Of a DNA stretch of 64,000 bases, positions 10,642 through 21,300 are shown in pieces. Each line of letters begins with the position of its first letter. The first letter of the stretch is position 1. Source of the stretch: Pollenia angustigena (lineage: Eukaryota; Arthropoda; Insecta; Diptera; Polleniidae). The translations under genes and the position numbers were made by a program. Where the stretch lies: positions 230,879,127 through 230,943,126 of the forward strand of contig OV884056.1 in NCBI GenBank assembly GCA_930367215.1. Direction: 5' to 3'. Under the pieces are notes generated by a model that did no database searches, was not told where the DNA came from, and worked only from the letters and a program-made list of their open reading frames with translations.

Positions 10642-11502
10642 CTATGAACGCAACGATGCCAAACGTGATTGCATTTCCTGCAGGTCCTCTTCTTCATCAT
10701 CATCACCAACATCATCGGCCACTGCAACAGCAGCTGGTGCCTTTTGTTGATCAGCGGCAGCCAACTCATCGGGAGGTAAGGGAGCTTCCCCTAATTTACC
10801 ATTTGTAATTTCCCATAAAACCCTATCGACTTCCTTAGCTGCCTCCTCCTCCATTTCCTCAGTTTCCTCCAGCGAATCCATAGTTTCTTCTAACATTTCT
10901 TCTATGATACCTGCTTTCATCATTTCTTTAGACATGTCACGCATAATGCCAGCCAACTCTGGATAACGAACGAGATTTTGCATAGCCTGCATTACTTCCG
11001 TTGATTTTTGCAAGGAACCAGCAACGCGTAAAGTTGCTAAAAAAGAAGATTATAAGCTGTTAAAATAACATATTCATCACTTACCAAGTTGGTTTTTCAT
11101 TTGCAACTGCACTGAGTTTAAGTGGGCCTTAGAAGTATAAATACGATTAATCGCTTTGCGGGCTCCCACAATTTCTTTGGCCAAAATTATGCAAGTATCA
11201 CGATCATTTTTGGCTGCCGCCTGTTTTAGGGATCTTTTAACTTTGTCCTCCTCCCTTTGTATACTGCGAATCTGACGATCAAGTTGATTACTTTCCTTAC
11301 GTATCTTATGCGTCCATTCTTGTACCTTTTTGCACAAAATAGAAATTTATTATTTTTATTTGTTTTGCTTCTTCATTTAATAAAATGATGTCGTCATACT
11401 TTAGTTTACTTTGAAATTTAACAACTTGGTAGGTATTTAACGAAAAATTAACTTTACCTGCTCTTTAGGGTCTTTTGTTTTTGTCTGCCCGAACAAACCC
11501 AT
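10642..11502 (-). CDS. Vps24: Vps24/CHMP3, ESCRT-III subunit
   Basis: Three exons on the minus strand, 11502-11458, 11325-11085 and 11036-10642, join with GT-AG borders into 227 codons including the stop (226 residues). The start MGLFGQTKTKDPKEQ is the family's conserved N-terminus. It is followed by basic helices (IRSIQREEDKVKRSLKQAAA, ILAKEIVGARKAINRIY), KSTEVMQAMQNLVRYPEL, then the acidic C-terminal half with MKAGIIEEMLEETMDSL. It ends in a MIT-interacting motif (LQEMQSRLASLRS). Human CHMP3 has 222 residues, so this copy is full length. In the family the protein co-assembles with Snf7/CHMP4 and Vps2/CHMP2 on endosomes, recruits Vps4 and drives inward membrane scission. It is divergently oriented to Suv3. 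Confidence 0.97.
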
Positions 11503-12438
11503 TTTCAAGTTTTAATTTATATTAAAATTTTTACAAATTACTTTAATTTTTAGATATTTTTTAATAAAAATGAGTCATTTACAAAAATTTTTAGTGTTTA
11601 AAATTTGTATTTGTTTTTTACATATGCAGTTTGTTTTGACATTTTTCTTCAAAAAAATTTGTGTAAAGAGAGTGGGAGAAAAACTCTATTTTTTTAAGAG
11701 ATGCCACATTAATTGTGAATAAGGCTACCACAAACGTTGCCATTAATCAAGTTCGCCCTGCAAAAAAGTTTTAAATATATAAAATTTTTTATAAATACAT
11801 GCATATGTAATTTGAAAATTACAGTATTGCATGAAAATGTTAACCCTGCAGCCACACGTTTGATATATCACTTTCAAGTTGTTCACACAAGCTGCATGTC
11901 AAAACTCGTTTTAATTGACAGGCTGCATACAAATTGATAGTCAAATTTAATTTAAAAATGCCCCCGACGAAGAAAAAGCAAAAAATAGTCATAGGAATTT
12001 TGAAAAACATAAATTTTTTAAGGACATTAACATAAGGTATATACTTTTGAAAGGAAAATTAATTTTTGAACAGCTCTTTAAATTGAACATAAAAAAGCTA
12101 AATGAATGAACAATTCTATTTGAAAGCGGTAGTCGCTTTAAAAACTGTGAGCGCGTTAAAAAGAAATATGTGAGTGTATTTAAAATTCAAAGGATTCGAA
12201 AGGCAAAACTTAATCGTGTTGCCACCAAGTAATTGATGTTTTCATGTATTTAAATTATCTTAAACTTCCTCTGTGCTTTATAATTGCAACAGTGTTTAAT
12301 TGTGTTTACTACATATTTCAATGCTATAGCATTATAATTTAGTATACTAAACTTTGAGATCCCAAATATACGCATAACCGATCAAATTGTACCATACTCA
12401 AAATTGAACAATTATATTGCGTGTGTATGGGCTGCTTA
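11503..12438. other. Vps24 upstream region
   Basis: This should hold the Vps24 promoter and 5' untranslated region, close to 11503-11650. No TATA box or other core element stands out. The rest is AT-rich and without ORFs. A short piece at about 12385-12435 (AAATTGAACAATTATATTGC) resembles the right end of the MITE at 15046-17105. Confidence 0.4.
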
Positions 12439-12581
12439 GTCAGGGATCACATTATGAAAGTTTTCTTTCAGAAAGTCTGAGTTTATTGGTGAGAGGGGAA
12501 GAGAACATGCTTTTCTTCTCTCCTCTCTCACCCATAAACTCAGACTTTCTGAAAGAAAACTTTCATAGTGTGAACCCAGAC
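12439..12581. mobile_element. Harbinger-like MITE 1 (143 bp)
   Basis: Two arms of about 50 bp are near-perfect inverted copies (ATGAAAGTTTTCTTTCAGAA near the left end). The element can fold into one long hairpin. It is flanked by TTA at 12436-12438 and 12582-12584. TTA/TAA duplications are characteristic of PIF/Harbinger elements. Confidence 0.8.
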
Positions 12582-12596
12582 TTATGAAACAAATTA

Positions 12597-13193
12597 CGCT
12601 GGGTCTCCACGTAGCAATTTTTATTGCTAAGTACAAGCAAAAACGTCGGCAGAACAATGACAGAACAAAGGAGCAATAATTGCTGTTTATATTGCTGGAG
12701 AACACTTGAAATTGCTTTGCTAAAGTTTCGTGGCTGTATTTATAACAATTGCCTTATTTTGTGTTTCGAAGTGGTTGTTAAATTTTCTTTTTTAAATTAA
12801 TAAAATAATTAATTGTAATTGTCGTAGCTGTGTTTTGTATTACAAAAAAACAAATTCGTCGTTTGCTTTTGTTGATATTAACGTTTATTTAAAAATATAA
12901 TATATAAAAACTTTTTCTGTATTTTGTTGAAGTATTTTTTCACTTGGCGGGTTTTTCTTGATTGTTTCTTTAATAAATAAACATTCAAATAAATGAACAA
13001 CCGTACAGAGAAATGAAATGTAAGATAAATGACAACTGATTTGACAGCAGATTTCTAATCAATAATTGCTCAAGCAATCAGAAGAGCAATAGATTGCCAC
13101 TCATGGCAATTTGCGGTCTACACTTTGCAATTTTAATGGAGCAATAACATTTGACGCGTAGCGCAATGAATATTGCTCCGTGGAGACCCGGGG
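12597..13193. mobile_element. Harbinger-like MITE 2 (597 bp)
   Basis: The ends read CGCTGGGTCTCCACGTAGC and, from the right, CCCCGGGTCTCCACGGAGC. Both are followed by AT-rich arms with AGCAAT words. TTA flanks both sides (12594-12596 and 13194-13196). Near each end the interior repeats CAATAATTGCT-like words. No coding capacity is seen. Confidence 0.8.
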
Positions 13194-13206
13194 TTATAAA
13201 CACTTT

Positions 13207-13477
13207 GAGGGAGTTTACACGGAGTCTTTCCAGACATGTCTGTTTTTGACATTCTCTTTTGAACATGCTTCCAAAAACCTATTGTCTTTTCACGATGTCT
13301 TTCCAAACATGTCTGTTTTCATGTATAATAGTCTAATATACATTTACATACAAATTAAAAACATGGAAATTCATATAAACAAACTTGAAAAGTCATTTCT
13401 TCTCTACCCCGATCGCCTACAAACAAAACAAACGTGTTTGTTAGACATGTCTGAATAGACACCGTGTAAACTCCCTC
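13207..13477. mobile_element. Harbinger-like MITE 3 (271 bp)
   Basis: The ends read GAGGGAGTTTACACGGAGTC and, from the right, GAGGGAGTTTACACGGTGTC. ACATGTCTG repeats occur in both arms. The flanks are TTT at 13204-13206 and 13478-13480, a variant of the usual TWA target. A 92-codon open frame across it is a by-product of the repeat. Confidence 0.75.
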
Positions 13478-13507
13478 TTTGTCTGTGTTCATACGGCTCT
13501 TGTCTTA

Positions 13508-13771
13508 GTGCTGGGTCACACAGGTCAAGTTTGACTCTTCAAGTCTTGAGCTTTTAGGAGAGAGGGGTAAAGAGAATGGAAAGGGGTACATACTTGACCG
13601 TACCAGTCAGTTTTTATTTTTCTTTTCTTTTTTCATCCGTAATATAATAAAAAGCTACAAAGTTGAAGGAAAAGAAAACAAAAATTCATTTTGTGCATGA
13701 ACGTGAACGCAAGTTCAAAAGAAAATTTAAATAAAACTGTTCAAGTAAACTTGACCTGTGTGAACCAGCAC
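13508..13771. mobile_element. Harbinger-like MITE 4 (264 bp)
   Basis: The ends read GTGCTGGGTCACACAGGTCA and, from the right, GTGCTGGTTCACACAGGTCA. TTA lies on both sides (13505-13507 and 13772-13774). It is the fourth such element in 1.34 kb. Confidence 0.8.
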
Positions 13772-13774
13772 TTA

Positions 13775-14197
13775 TTGACATGATTGCTACTTTATTGGCG
13801 AGAGGGACGAGGGGGAAAGAAACGAGTACACAGATGCATGTACTGTCATGGTGAAATAAACTTATTCCACCATGTGTACTGTCTTTACGTTTTGCTTTTT
13901 CATTCGTTGTTTAATTTTGTTCAAGGCCCATTGAATAGTTCTGCGCAAGAAGCCTGATAATCATTGTTTATGTTCTTTTTAGTTGTCAAAAGTTGTTTAC
14001 ATTTTGCTTACATGTGCATGTATATTACGTTTATTGTTTTTTTTTCACACAAATTCAAGTGCCGTTAATTTTATTGTTCAAATTTTTTGTGTGATTTTCG
14101 GTTATTATTATTAATATTTTCGTATGACCTGCTAAATTCCCAATTTTTCATATTTGATAAATACACTGAAATTTATTGTAGAGGGAAAGCTAGCTTT
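13775..14197. other. Spacer with a short hairpin
   Basis: Positions 13847-13874 form a hairpin (CATGGTGAAATAA against TTATTCCACCATG, one mismatch) inside sequence that also reads TGTACTGT on both sides. Apart from this I see no gene or clear element border. Confidence 0.4.
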
Positions 14198-14380
14198 TAT
14201 GCGCATTTCACTGGTTGCTTAGGCCAGATCATCAGGAAACCTTTTCTAAAGATTTTAGAAAAGCTAAAAATATTATACAAATAAAACCCTAAAGCGAATA
14301 AGAATTTTAAACACTCAAAGTCTTACTTGTAACAATATCAAAGCTTAAACAAAACACCAACAATAAACAGTGAGTTAAGT
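14198..14380 (+). repeat. Repeat upstream of the THAP ORF, copy 1
   Basis: This segment (TTTCACTGGTTGCTTAGGCC, then TTACTTGTAACAATATCAAAG, ending AACAATAAACAGTGAGTT) matches 62945-63125 over about 180 bp with small gaps. It lies about 90 bp before the THAP start codon. That makes the ORF's 5' region part of a dispersed repeat rather than a unique host promoter. Confidence 0.7.
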
Positions 14381-14473
14381 TATTATTGTTTTTCAAAAGT
14401 GTAGTTTAAATTTCAACCCCAAACTTGAAATTTGAAAAAGTTGTATTAAAAAAGTGTTTATAAACAAAATAAA

Positions 14474-14872
14474 ATGCGTTACTGTGCAGTTTGTAAAAGA
14501 AAATTTGCAAGTGGGTGTGGAAATTTGTTTAGTATCCCAAAAGACCCAGTGGAAAGAGCAAAATGGGGTGAAATTTGTGGCAGGAATTTCTCCTTATGGA
14601 GTCCTATTTGTATTGAACATTTTCCAGAGCGAAGCATTATTCGCATGGCCAAAAAATCGTTACTTTTTGCAAATGCCGAACCAATAAAAGCTGCATATGG
14701 TTTTACGTTGCAGCAACATCCAACTTCAACAAATTATTACCAAAAGAAAATTGAAGAGTGTAATGATACAACAGGTAATGTAGGAATGGTGCCAATAAAT
14801 GATTCTTTGCCATGCGATTTTACGCATGGCAATAAGCCATGCCATGATTATTGTGATGACAATATTGTTTAA
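14474..14872 (+). CDS. THAP-domain protein, short, possibly transposon-derived
   Basis: The 132-codon frame begins ATG at 14474 and ends TAA at 14870-14872. It opens with a THAP zinc-finger signature: C4, C7, then C46 and H49 (CIEHF), with the conserved proline and tryptophan (SIPKDPVERAKWGEIC) between. THAP domains bind DNA and are found in P-element transposases and in many host regulators. Nothing resembling a transposase catalytic domain follows. A good donor-like site (ACAGGTAATG) near 14774 could splice the domain to a distal exon that I cannot see. The repeat just upstream favours a P-like mobile origin, but a small domesticated gene is possible. Confidence 0.6.
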   Translation: MRYCAVCKRKFASGCGNLFSIPKDPVERAKWGEICGRNFSLWSPICIEHFPERSIIRMAKKSLLFANAEPIKAAYGFTLQQHPTSTNYYQKKIEECNDTTGNVGMVPINDSLPCDFTHGNKPCHDYCDDNIV

Positions 14873-15045
14873 AGTAAAAATCTTGTGTTGGTGTATAAGT
14901 GGTTATCATTGATGTACCCTCATGTATATAGCCACCAGCATTCCTGTATTTGGTCATCAACGAAGACGGCAGCACTTTATTAGTGTGAATATGATGCGTT
15001 TGAAGACTATTCACATTCTTACCACAACTTAATGTACCTCCATTA
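14873..15045. other. Spacer after the THAP ORF
   Basis: No recognisable gene. A 93-codon minus-strand frame overlaps this stretch but has no known motif and probably arises by chance. Confidence 0.4.
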
Positions 15046-15356
15046 AGCGGCCCATACACTTGCAATATTATTGTATATGATATTCGCCATATTATTTCCA
15101 TTTTGTCCTATATTTTACAATAAGTCGCACAATAGTTTCATTCATTCAATAAAAAGGTGAACAAAACCTATAGGAATAACATAAATAGCATTGTACAATG
15201 TTGCAAGCATACTTCACTTTCTTTACGTTGTGCAATAAAAATCAAAAATCAATTGATTGTTGCCAATATATTGTTCTATCTTCGAATATCACATACACAT
15301 TGGCGATATAATTGTACTATACGTAAAATTGAACAATTTTATTGCAGGTGTATGAG

Positions 15357-17092
15357 TAGGGTAGCCAGATTTTGAATTCAGAAAAACAGTACATTGGTTA
15401 TGAAAAACAGTACAATCAAGAAAAAAACAGTACATTTTTTTACGAAAGCATAACTATTTATTTAATATTTACAACTCTTGAATAACAATAACATAAAGAA
15501 ATACACTTTAAAAGTATAACATCAAAGGTCGAATAAAATGCATTTTATATCAAAGGAAAGATTGACATTTAATGGTATGTATTTCATATACAAAATGACA
15601 CCATTTGCGTTTATAAATCATACATCACAAACAAAGCATTTAGCCATAGTATTATGTTCCAATGTAAAACGTTTAAATATCTAAGTTTGTATTTAACTTA
15701 AAAAAGCTACTCACTGATTGAGATTTTACGACCATAGGCAAACATACTTGCCCAGGGGATTTTGCATCATATAATTGTTCACGTAAGAGATAGAGTAAAT
15801 ATGTTTAAAACGGATTTGTAGCGGAGGGTTGCGGCAACAAAAATGTAGAAGGTGGTAGGGCTCTACATAGCCCCATTTGCCCGCTAGGATACCTCAAATT
15901 TGGCCAAAAAGTCGCTTTATTTCAGGGGGTGCTGCGGAAGAGCGAAGGGCACACCTGGCTAAAACTCGGGTATATTTTGGAGTCGCCTCTTACCTTTTAA
16001 AATATATATGGGGGAAGTATGTATGTGTAAATTTCAACCTGCCCAGATTTACCCCAAATATGTTTAACAAGTATGTTTGCCTGTGGGTTGAAATGGAAAA
16101 AACGCACCTTAAAATAATCTAAATATTTTTTTTTTTTATCATTGTATGTATGTGTGTGTGTTGAACAAAACGTTTTTTGCGCTGATTGTTTGTTTGATTT
16201 TATAAATTTATTATTCGAAATCAATAAGAGCATACGTGTTTCGTGCATTACTATTTGAAAGTGTATTATCGTTGTATTTCGAAGCTACTCATTGATTAAG
16301 TTAGTAGAATTTTCTTAAAGCATGTTGGTATTTAAAGCAATCTTCACCACACACAGAGTGTCGAACTATCGTATAAATTTCAGAAAATATTTGTTTCTTT
16401 CTTCAATTAATTTTCCGATATCATACAAATTTTTATTTAATTACGGCCAATTTCAGCTATATTTCTATAACTGTATTTTGTACTATTCACATTAATAGTT
16501 ATAGTTAAGTGTAACTGAACTTAGTGAAATTGGCCGTTAATCTATAAGCTCAAAAAAATTGTTTGGTTTATTTTTTTTTTTCACAAAATCTGAAAATATT
16601 TTATCAATATAAAAGAATTTTTTTTTTTCAGGTGTGTTAAATTTATGCACTGTTAATATCCTGATAACGGGAAATACTAATGAGGGATTTAAAGGTTATC
16701 ATATGTCTTAAAATAATACCACGAAAAAATATGAATGATTTGAGCAACCCGTAATTTAATCTGTGTATTTTTTGACAAAACAATAGACGTAGTAAAAAAA
16801 TTCTAATTATTTTACAACTTTTTTTGTTTGCAACACAACAACAATTTCTTAAATATTATGACAATAAAGCTTGATAGCATACCGTTAAAAATACCCAAAT
16901 GTGTATTACATAAACACGGTTATTCTTAATATCCTTGTTTTTTGGATACTAAACCAAAAAATCAGTACAAAAACAGTACAAAGTGTAAAAAAACAGTACA
17001 TTTACGTACTGTTTTGGGTGTTGTGCATAAAACAGTACAATTGACAAAAATCAGTACATGTACTGCTAAAAACAGTACGTCTGGCAACCCTA
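15357..17092. mobile_element. hAT-like non-autonomous element, copy 2 (1736 bp)
   Basis: The ends are TAGGGTAGCCAGATTTT and, from the right, TAGGGTTGCCAGACGTAC. They are flanked by an exact 8-bp duplication TGTATGAG (15349-15356 and 17093-17100). Terminal and internal text matches copy 1 at 8422-9757, including ACAGTAC arrays at both ends. Copy 2 is longer because of a roughly 0.5-kb extra segment in the left half. Confidence 0.9.
15708..16310. repeat. Extra segment inside hAT copy 2, with inverted and direct repeats
   Basis: This stretch has no counterpart in copy 1. Between about 15732 and 16088 it has inverted ends (CCATAGGCAAACATACTTG against the complement of CAAGTATGTTTGCCTGTGG). It is bracketed by a near-direct repeat AGCTACTCACTGATTGAG / AGCTACTCATTGATTAAG at 15708 and 16283. 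It is locally GC-richer (15880-15970) than its surroundings. An older insertion with flanking duplication fits, but I cannot name it. Confidence 0.45.
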
Positions 17093-17158
17093 TGTATGAG
17101 CCGCTTTAGAAACATTTTATAATAGAAGATTCATCTGGATGTGTGCAAGGTATATTTA

Positions 17159-17392
17159 TAGCAGGTAGCCACGAGATTACAACAATTGTACAATAAAACA
17201 AACAACAGTGCTTTTTATTGTTGTTTTGTGATACGAACTGTCAAACAGCAAAGGGGTTGATAAGAGACAAAAAAGACATAAGATAAAGACAAAAAACTTG
17301 TTTACAATACAACATTTGACAGTTTGTATCACAAAACAGGCAAATAAAAAATAAGTTGTAATTTTGTATTTGTTGCCGTAACGATGCCACCT
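17159..17392. repeat. Foldback repeat
   Basis: Outer arms AGCAGGTAGCCACGA and the complement of CGATGCCACCTGCTTA, and inner arms TTTTGTGATACGAACTGTCAA against TTGACAGTTTGTATCACAAAA, form a nested hairpin. It is MITE-like; the exact borders and duplication are uncertain. Confidence 0.5.
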
Positions 17393-17423
17393 GCTTATTC
17401 CACCATGTACAACTAGAAAGAAA

Positions 17424-17768
17424 TTTTACACAAACAAAATACATGTCGTATTTTGTTTTTGTACAAGTAAGCAGACCTGATAGATGGGCCTTGTTCAAGG
17501 CGAATTGACTAGAAGGTGAGGTCAACTCTACAACAACACTGCATCTGTTGTCGGGTTGTCAAAAAAATTGCTAGTAAAACAAATTGGGTTGTTTACATAA
17601 AAAACTTGTTTGTATACAAACTTTGACAAGTCGACCACCGAAAAAAACACAATATGTTGACTTGACCCCACCTTCTAGTCAATTCGCCCTGGGCCTTGTT
17701 TTACACGAACAAAATACATGTCGTATTTTGTTTTTGTACAAGTAAGCAGACCTGATAGATGGGCCTTG
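17424..17768. repeat. 70-bp tandem dimer split by a MITE
   Basis: The 70-bp unit (TTTTACACAAACAAAATACA to TAGATGGGCCTTG) occurs at 17424-17493 and again, with one mismatch, at 17699-17768. Each unit holds a small hairpin (ACAAAATAC / GTATTTTGT). The MITE at 17496-17691 was inserted exactly at the junction. Confidence 0.7.
17496..17691. mobile_element. CAAGGCG-type MITE (196 bp)
   Basis: The ends read CAAGGCGAATTGACTAGAAG and, from the right, CAGGGCGAATTGACTAGAAG. The flanks are GGCCTTGTT at 17487-17495 and again at 17692-17700, which contains an 8-bp duplication. The terminal motif matches the element at 26443-26642, so it is probably a hAT-type MITE. Confidence 0.75.
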
Positions 17769-17905
17769 ATTTTGTTATTGTTTTCAATATCAAAAAAGCA
17801 CATGTCGTCAACATGACATGCATCATTTGAACGCCAATTCATGTTCAAAGAAGAAAAAGGAAGAATCTTGTCAATAAGACATGAGCCGTAGGAACTCAGA
17901 CTTTA

Positions 17906-18049
17906 CATGGGGTCTTCACCTCACAATTTTTTGTCATACCAAACGTCAAAGTCCATATAAAAAAAACTTTAAAATTTTTGTCAGCGTTTTTTTTTTATAT
18001 GAAGTTTGACGTTTGGTATGACAAAAAATTGTCAGGTGAAGACCCTATG
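17906..18049. mobile_element. Harbinger-like MITE (144 bp) upstream of Suv3
   Basis: Two arms of about 45 bp (CATGGGGTCTTCACC, then TTGTCATACCAAACG) form an almost perfect hairpin. TTA lies on both sides (17903-17905 and 18050-18052). It sits about 330 bp before the Suv3 start codon. Confidence 0.8.
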
Positions 18050-18375
18050 TTATGGGGTAATTTAAGAATAACGGCCTTTTGAAAAAAAAGCAAAAACAAT
18101 ACAATAACATACTTCTTATTACATCTGGCAACTGAATGAACGTTAAATGCAACTCTGATTACATTCCTACCTTGCCTACCATATGATATCTTATCAAAGT
18201 TGAGGTTAAAATTCACATTTTTAATGTTTTTGCCCATTATTTGTTTTCAACCAAATTCATTGCATCACATTTAATACAATTCTGTGTAAATGTTGAATTT
18301 TTTAAATTTTTGCTTGTAAAACCCTAAAAAAGTGAATGAAAATAGCAACAAAATTAAGTTTGTTAGTTGGAAATT

Positions 18376-21300
18376 ATGCAAAATTCTCGTAAAAGTTTAT
18401 CGTTACTATGTACGGCTGCACAAAATGTTACTTTACAAACTGCTCTTCAACGTCTTAAAGTAGTTGCAGGAGTAATAAGTGCAACAGGAAGATTTGTGCA
18501 TGTTGCACCAACACAACATGCTCGCAATCGTAAACAACATCCAGGCGATGTTTCCACACTATTTAAACCCGTTCAAGTACAACATAACGCCGACGAAATT
18601 GATGTTGGATCCGAGCTAGCGGGTAAATTGGAAAAAGCTGCTGTTTTGAAAGTTTTGAACAAATTTACTCAAAGAAGGGAAGTAAAAGCCTTGTGTATAG
18701 AAAATGGATTAGATAGTAAGTAATTTTGGCAACAATGCAGCTTATGAGCCACATGAAAAAAAACCAAAATTAAAATTTCAAGGGGCTGAGAACCGTGGGA
18801 TCCCCTGCATCCAAAAAACCCACTAAGTGGTATGTGTGGATACTTATACATTTAAAAACAAAATATTTATTAATCGATATCAAATTAACTTTAAGTACCC
18901 ACACATACGACCAAGTGTGCGGGGCGATTTTTTTTAATCCAAGGGGCCTCACGGGCCTTAGATCCCTTAAATTTTAATTTTGGCTTTGTTATTCTGAATC
19001 GGGTGGCATATTTTTTTTCTTTTTATTTTTTTCATTCGCAATTTTGATCAAATATTACATTAATTTTAAAATTACATTATTTTTAGATTATTTGCAACAA
19101 CAGGCGTTTGGTTCGTTTAGACGTTATTGCATAGAATCTGAAAATCTTCCTGTAGATCTTCATATAACATTTAGTGATATTATACATGGTGCTGGTCATG
19201 TAGACGATATATTCCCTTATTTTATAAGTCATGCCAGGACCATATTTCCACATTTAGAATGTATGGATGATTTAAAGAAGATTTCAGATTTAAGAACACC
19301 TGCTAATTGGTATCCAAGTGCGCGTGCCATAACAAGAAAAATTGTTTTCCATTCGGGCCCAACGAACTCTGGGAAAACATACCATGCCATGGAAAGATTT
19401 CTTTCGGCAAAATCTGGTGTATACTGCGGTCCTTTAAAATTATTAGCAACAGAGGTTTTTAACAAAGCTAATGAAAAGGTACGACAATAATCACCTATTT
19501 TTATTAAAAAAAAATATATATTTACATAGAAATTTAATAAAATAGGGCACACCCTGCGATTTGGTAACTGGAGAAGAACGTAAATATGGCATTAACGAAA
19601 ATACCCCAGCTGCACATGTAGCATGTACTGTTGAAATGACCTCGGTTAATACCCCCTGTAAGAAAAACATTTTAATGAAATATTTCACTTACTAATAATG
19701 TTAAAAACATTTTGCTTTAAGATGAAGTTGCTGTCATTGATGAAATACAACAATTACGTGATCATCAAAGAGGATGGGCTTGGACGCGAGCCTTTCTTGG
19801 TCTAATAGCCGATGAGGTTCACGTTTGTGGTGAAGCTGGTTCATTAGAGTTGTTGCAGAAGATTTGTGAAACTACTAATGAAACCGTTGAAGTTCATAAC
19901 TATAAACGTCTTACTGAACTAACTGTAGAAGATTCGCCTTTAGTGACTTTGGACAATGTACAACCTGGTGATTGTATTGTTTGCTTTAGTAAAAATGATA
20001 TTTATTCTGTTTCAAGGGAAATTGAAGCAAGGTAACAAAATTTTATTACATTAATTATTTTATGAAATAATTATGCTTTCAAAATAGAGGCAAGGAAGTG
20101 GCTGTTATTTATGGAGGTCTACCTCCAGGCACAAAACTAGCACAAGCAGCTAAATTTAATGATCCTGACAATAGTTGTAAAGTAATGGTAGCCACTGATG
20201 CCATTGGTATGGGCTTAAATTTGTAAGTATTCGGGCATGTTCTATAAATCTTAATTAAGTGGATTTTAAATTTAAAAAATTTTGAAAAAGAATGTTTGTA
20301 AAAATATTCCTTTTTAATTACTTCATAATTTGAGTATAAATTATGTTTACAAGAATAACTATTAAAAACAAGAAAAACTTCAGTTATTTTTATTCGATGT
20401 GTTGTTTTTTTAATAACATATTAAAAATATAAGGTTTGTGTTAATTAATATAAATAGAGTCAAAAAAGTACGAAAGAAAATAAAATCTGTGATTTTTTTG
20501 TATTTTTGACAAATAGAATGTGGGATGGGAATTATTTCTTTTTTTATATAAGTTATTTTATTATGTATATTAACCATTTTTATTTTTCGAATCTGTTCAA
20601 TGAACTAAATTTCCAAAGTATATGAACATATGTGACAGCGCATAGATAAAGGGACCAGTAAGGTAAAGGGAACATTAAAAACCAACTACACAAAACAAGA
20701 GGTAGGTACGACCTACGCGCGTTTTCAAGGTTGACCAACAAGGTTGGGATGTGTCGCTTTCAAATGAGACCAATACCAACACGCTCAGTGATGGCACACC
20801 AAAGATACACGTATTTAAATCTTTAAAATGGCAAATCCCTTAGGTTCCTTTCTATTTTCCGCGTCACAAATGTACATGTAGCTGCAATTTTAACTAAAGT
20901 TTCAATACAATACAGCGAAGAATTCAATTTAGATATGCATGTGTACATTAGACTGGTCGCAATTTTTTTTTTTTTAAATTTAATTGTTTGCGCTGCTTAA
21001 AATATGAGGTTTGGTGTAAGAAATCATGATCTAATTTTTCAGGTCAATCCGACGGTGCCTAGCCGTGCCGGGTGGGGCCCAAAGTTCCCCATATTATAAA
21101 AAAACATATTTTCTATCAGATCTTTATAGTTATACTAGTTGAAAAGCCGAAAATCAAAAATATGGCTTCGTTACGATCTTCCGCAGAGAAAGTACTTCAA
21201 GTGTGCCAAATTTCAGCTTCCTATGTCATCAGATGGCTTCAGAAAGTTGCGGAAAGAATAGGGCGTACATGCAAACATCCTGACATACTAAGAAATTATA

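Larger units (their letters stand above)
15046..17105. mobile_element. Harbinger-like MITE carrying a nested hAT element
   Basis: The left end reads AGCGGCCCATACACTTGCAA and the right end, inward, AGCGGCTCATACACCTGCAA. TTA flanks both ends (15043-15045 and 17106-17108). Without the nested hAT element and one TSD copy, the MITE is about 316 bp. The hAT element entered only about 13 bp from the right end. Confidence 0.75.

Noticed and set aside
14205..14240. Hammerhead-ribozyme-like core on the minus strand (CTGATGA, a CTGG/CCAG hairpin, then GAAA), also at 62948-62983
   Set aside because: No convincing stem I, and the pair next to GAAA is mismatched; stem III differs between the two copies. 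The core probably occurs by chance within the repeat.
16640..16660. Possible acceptor-like and donor-like sites in hAT copies
   Set aside because: No coding frame on either side supports splicing.
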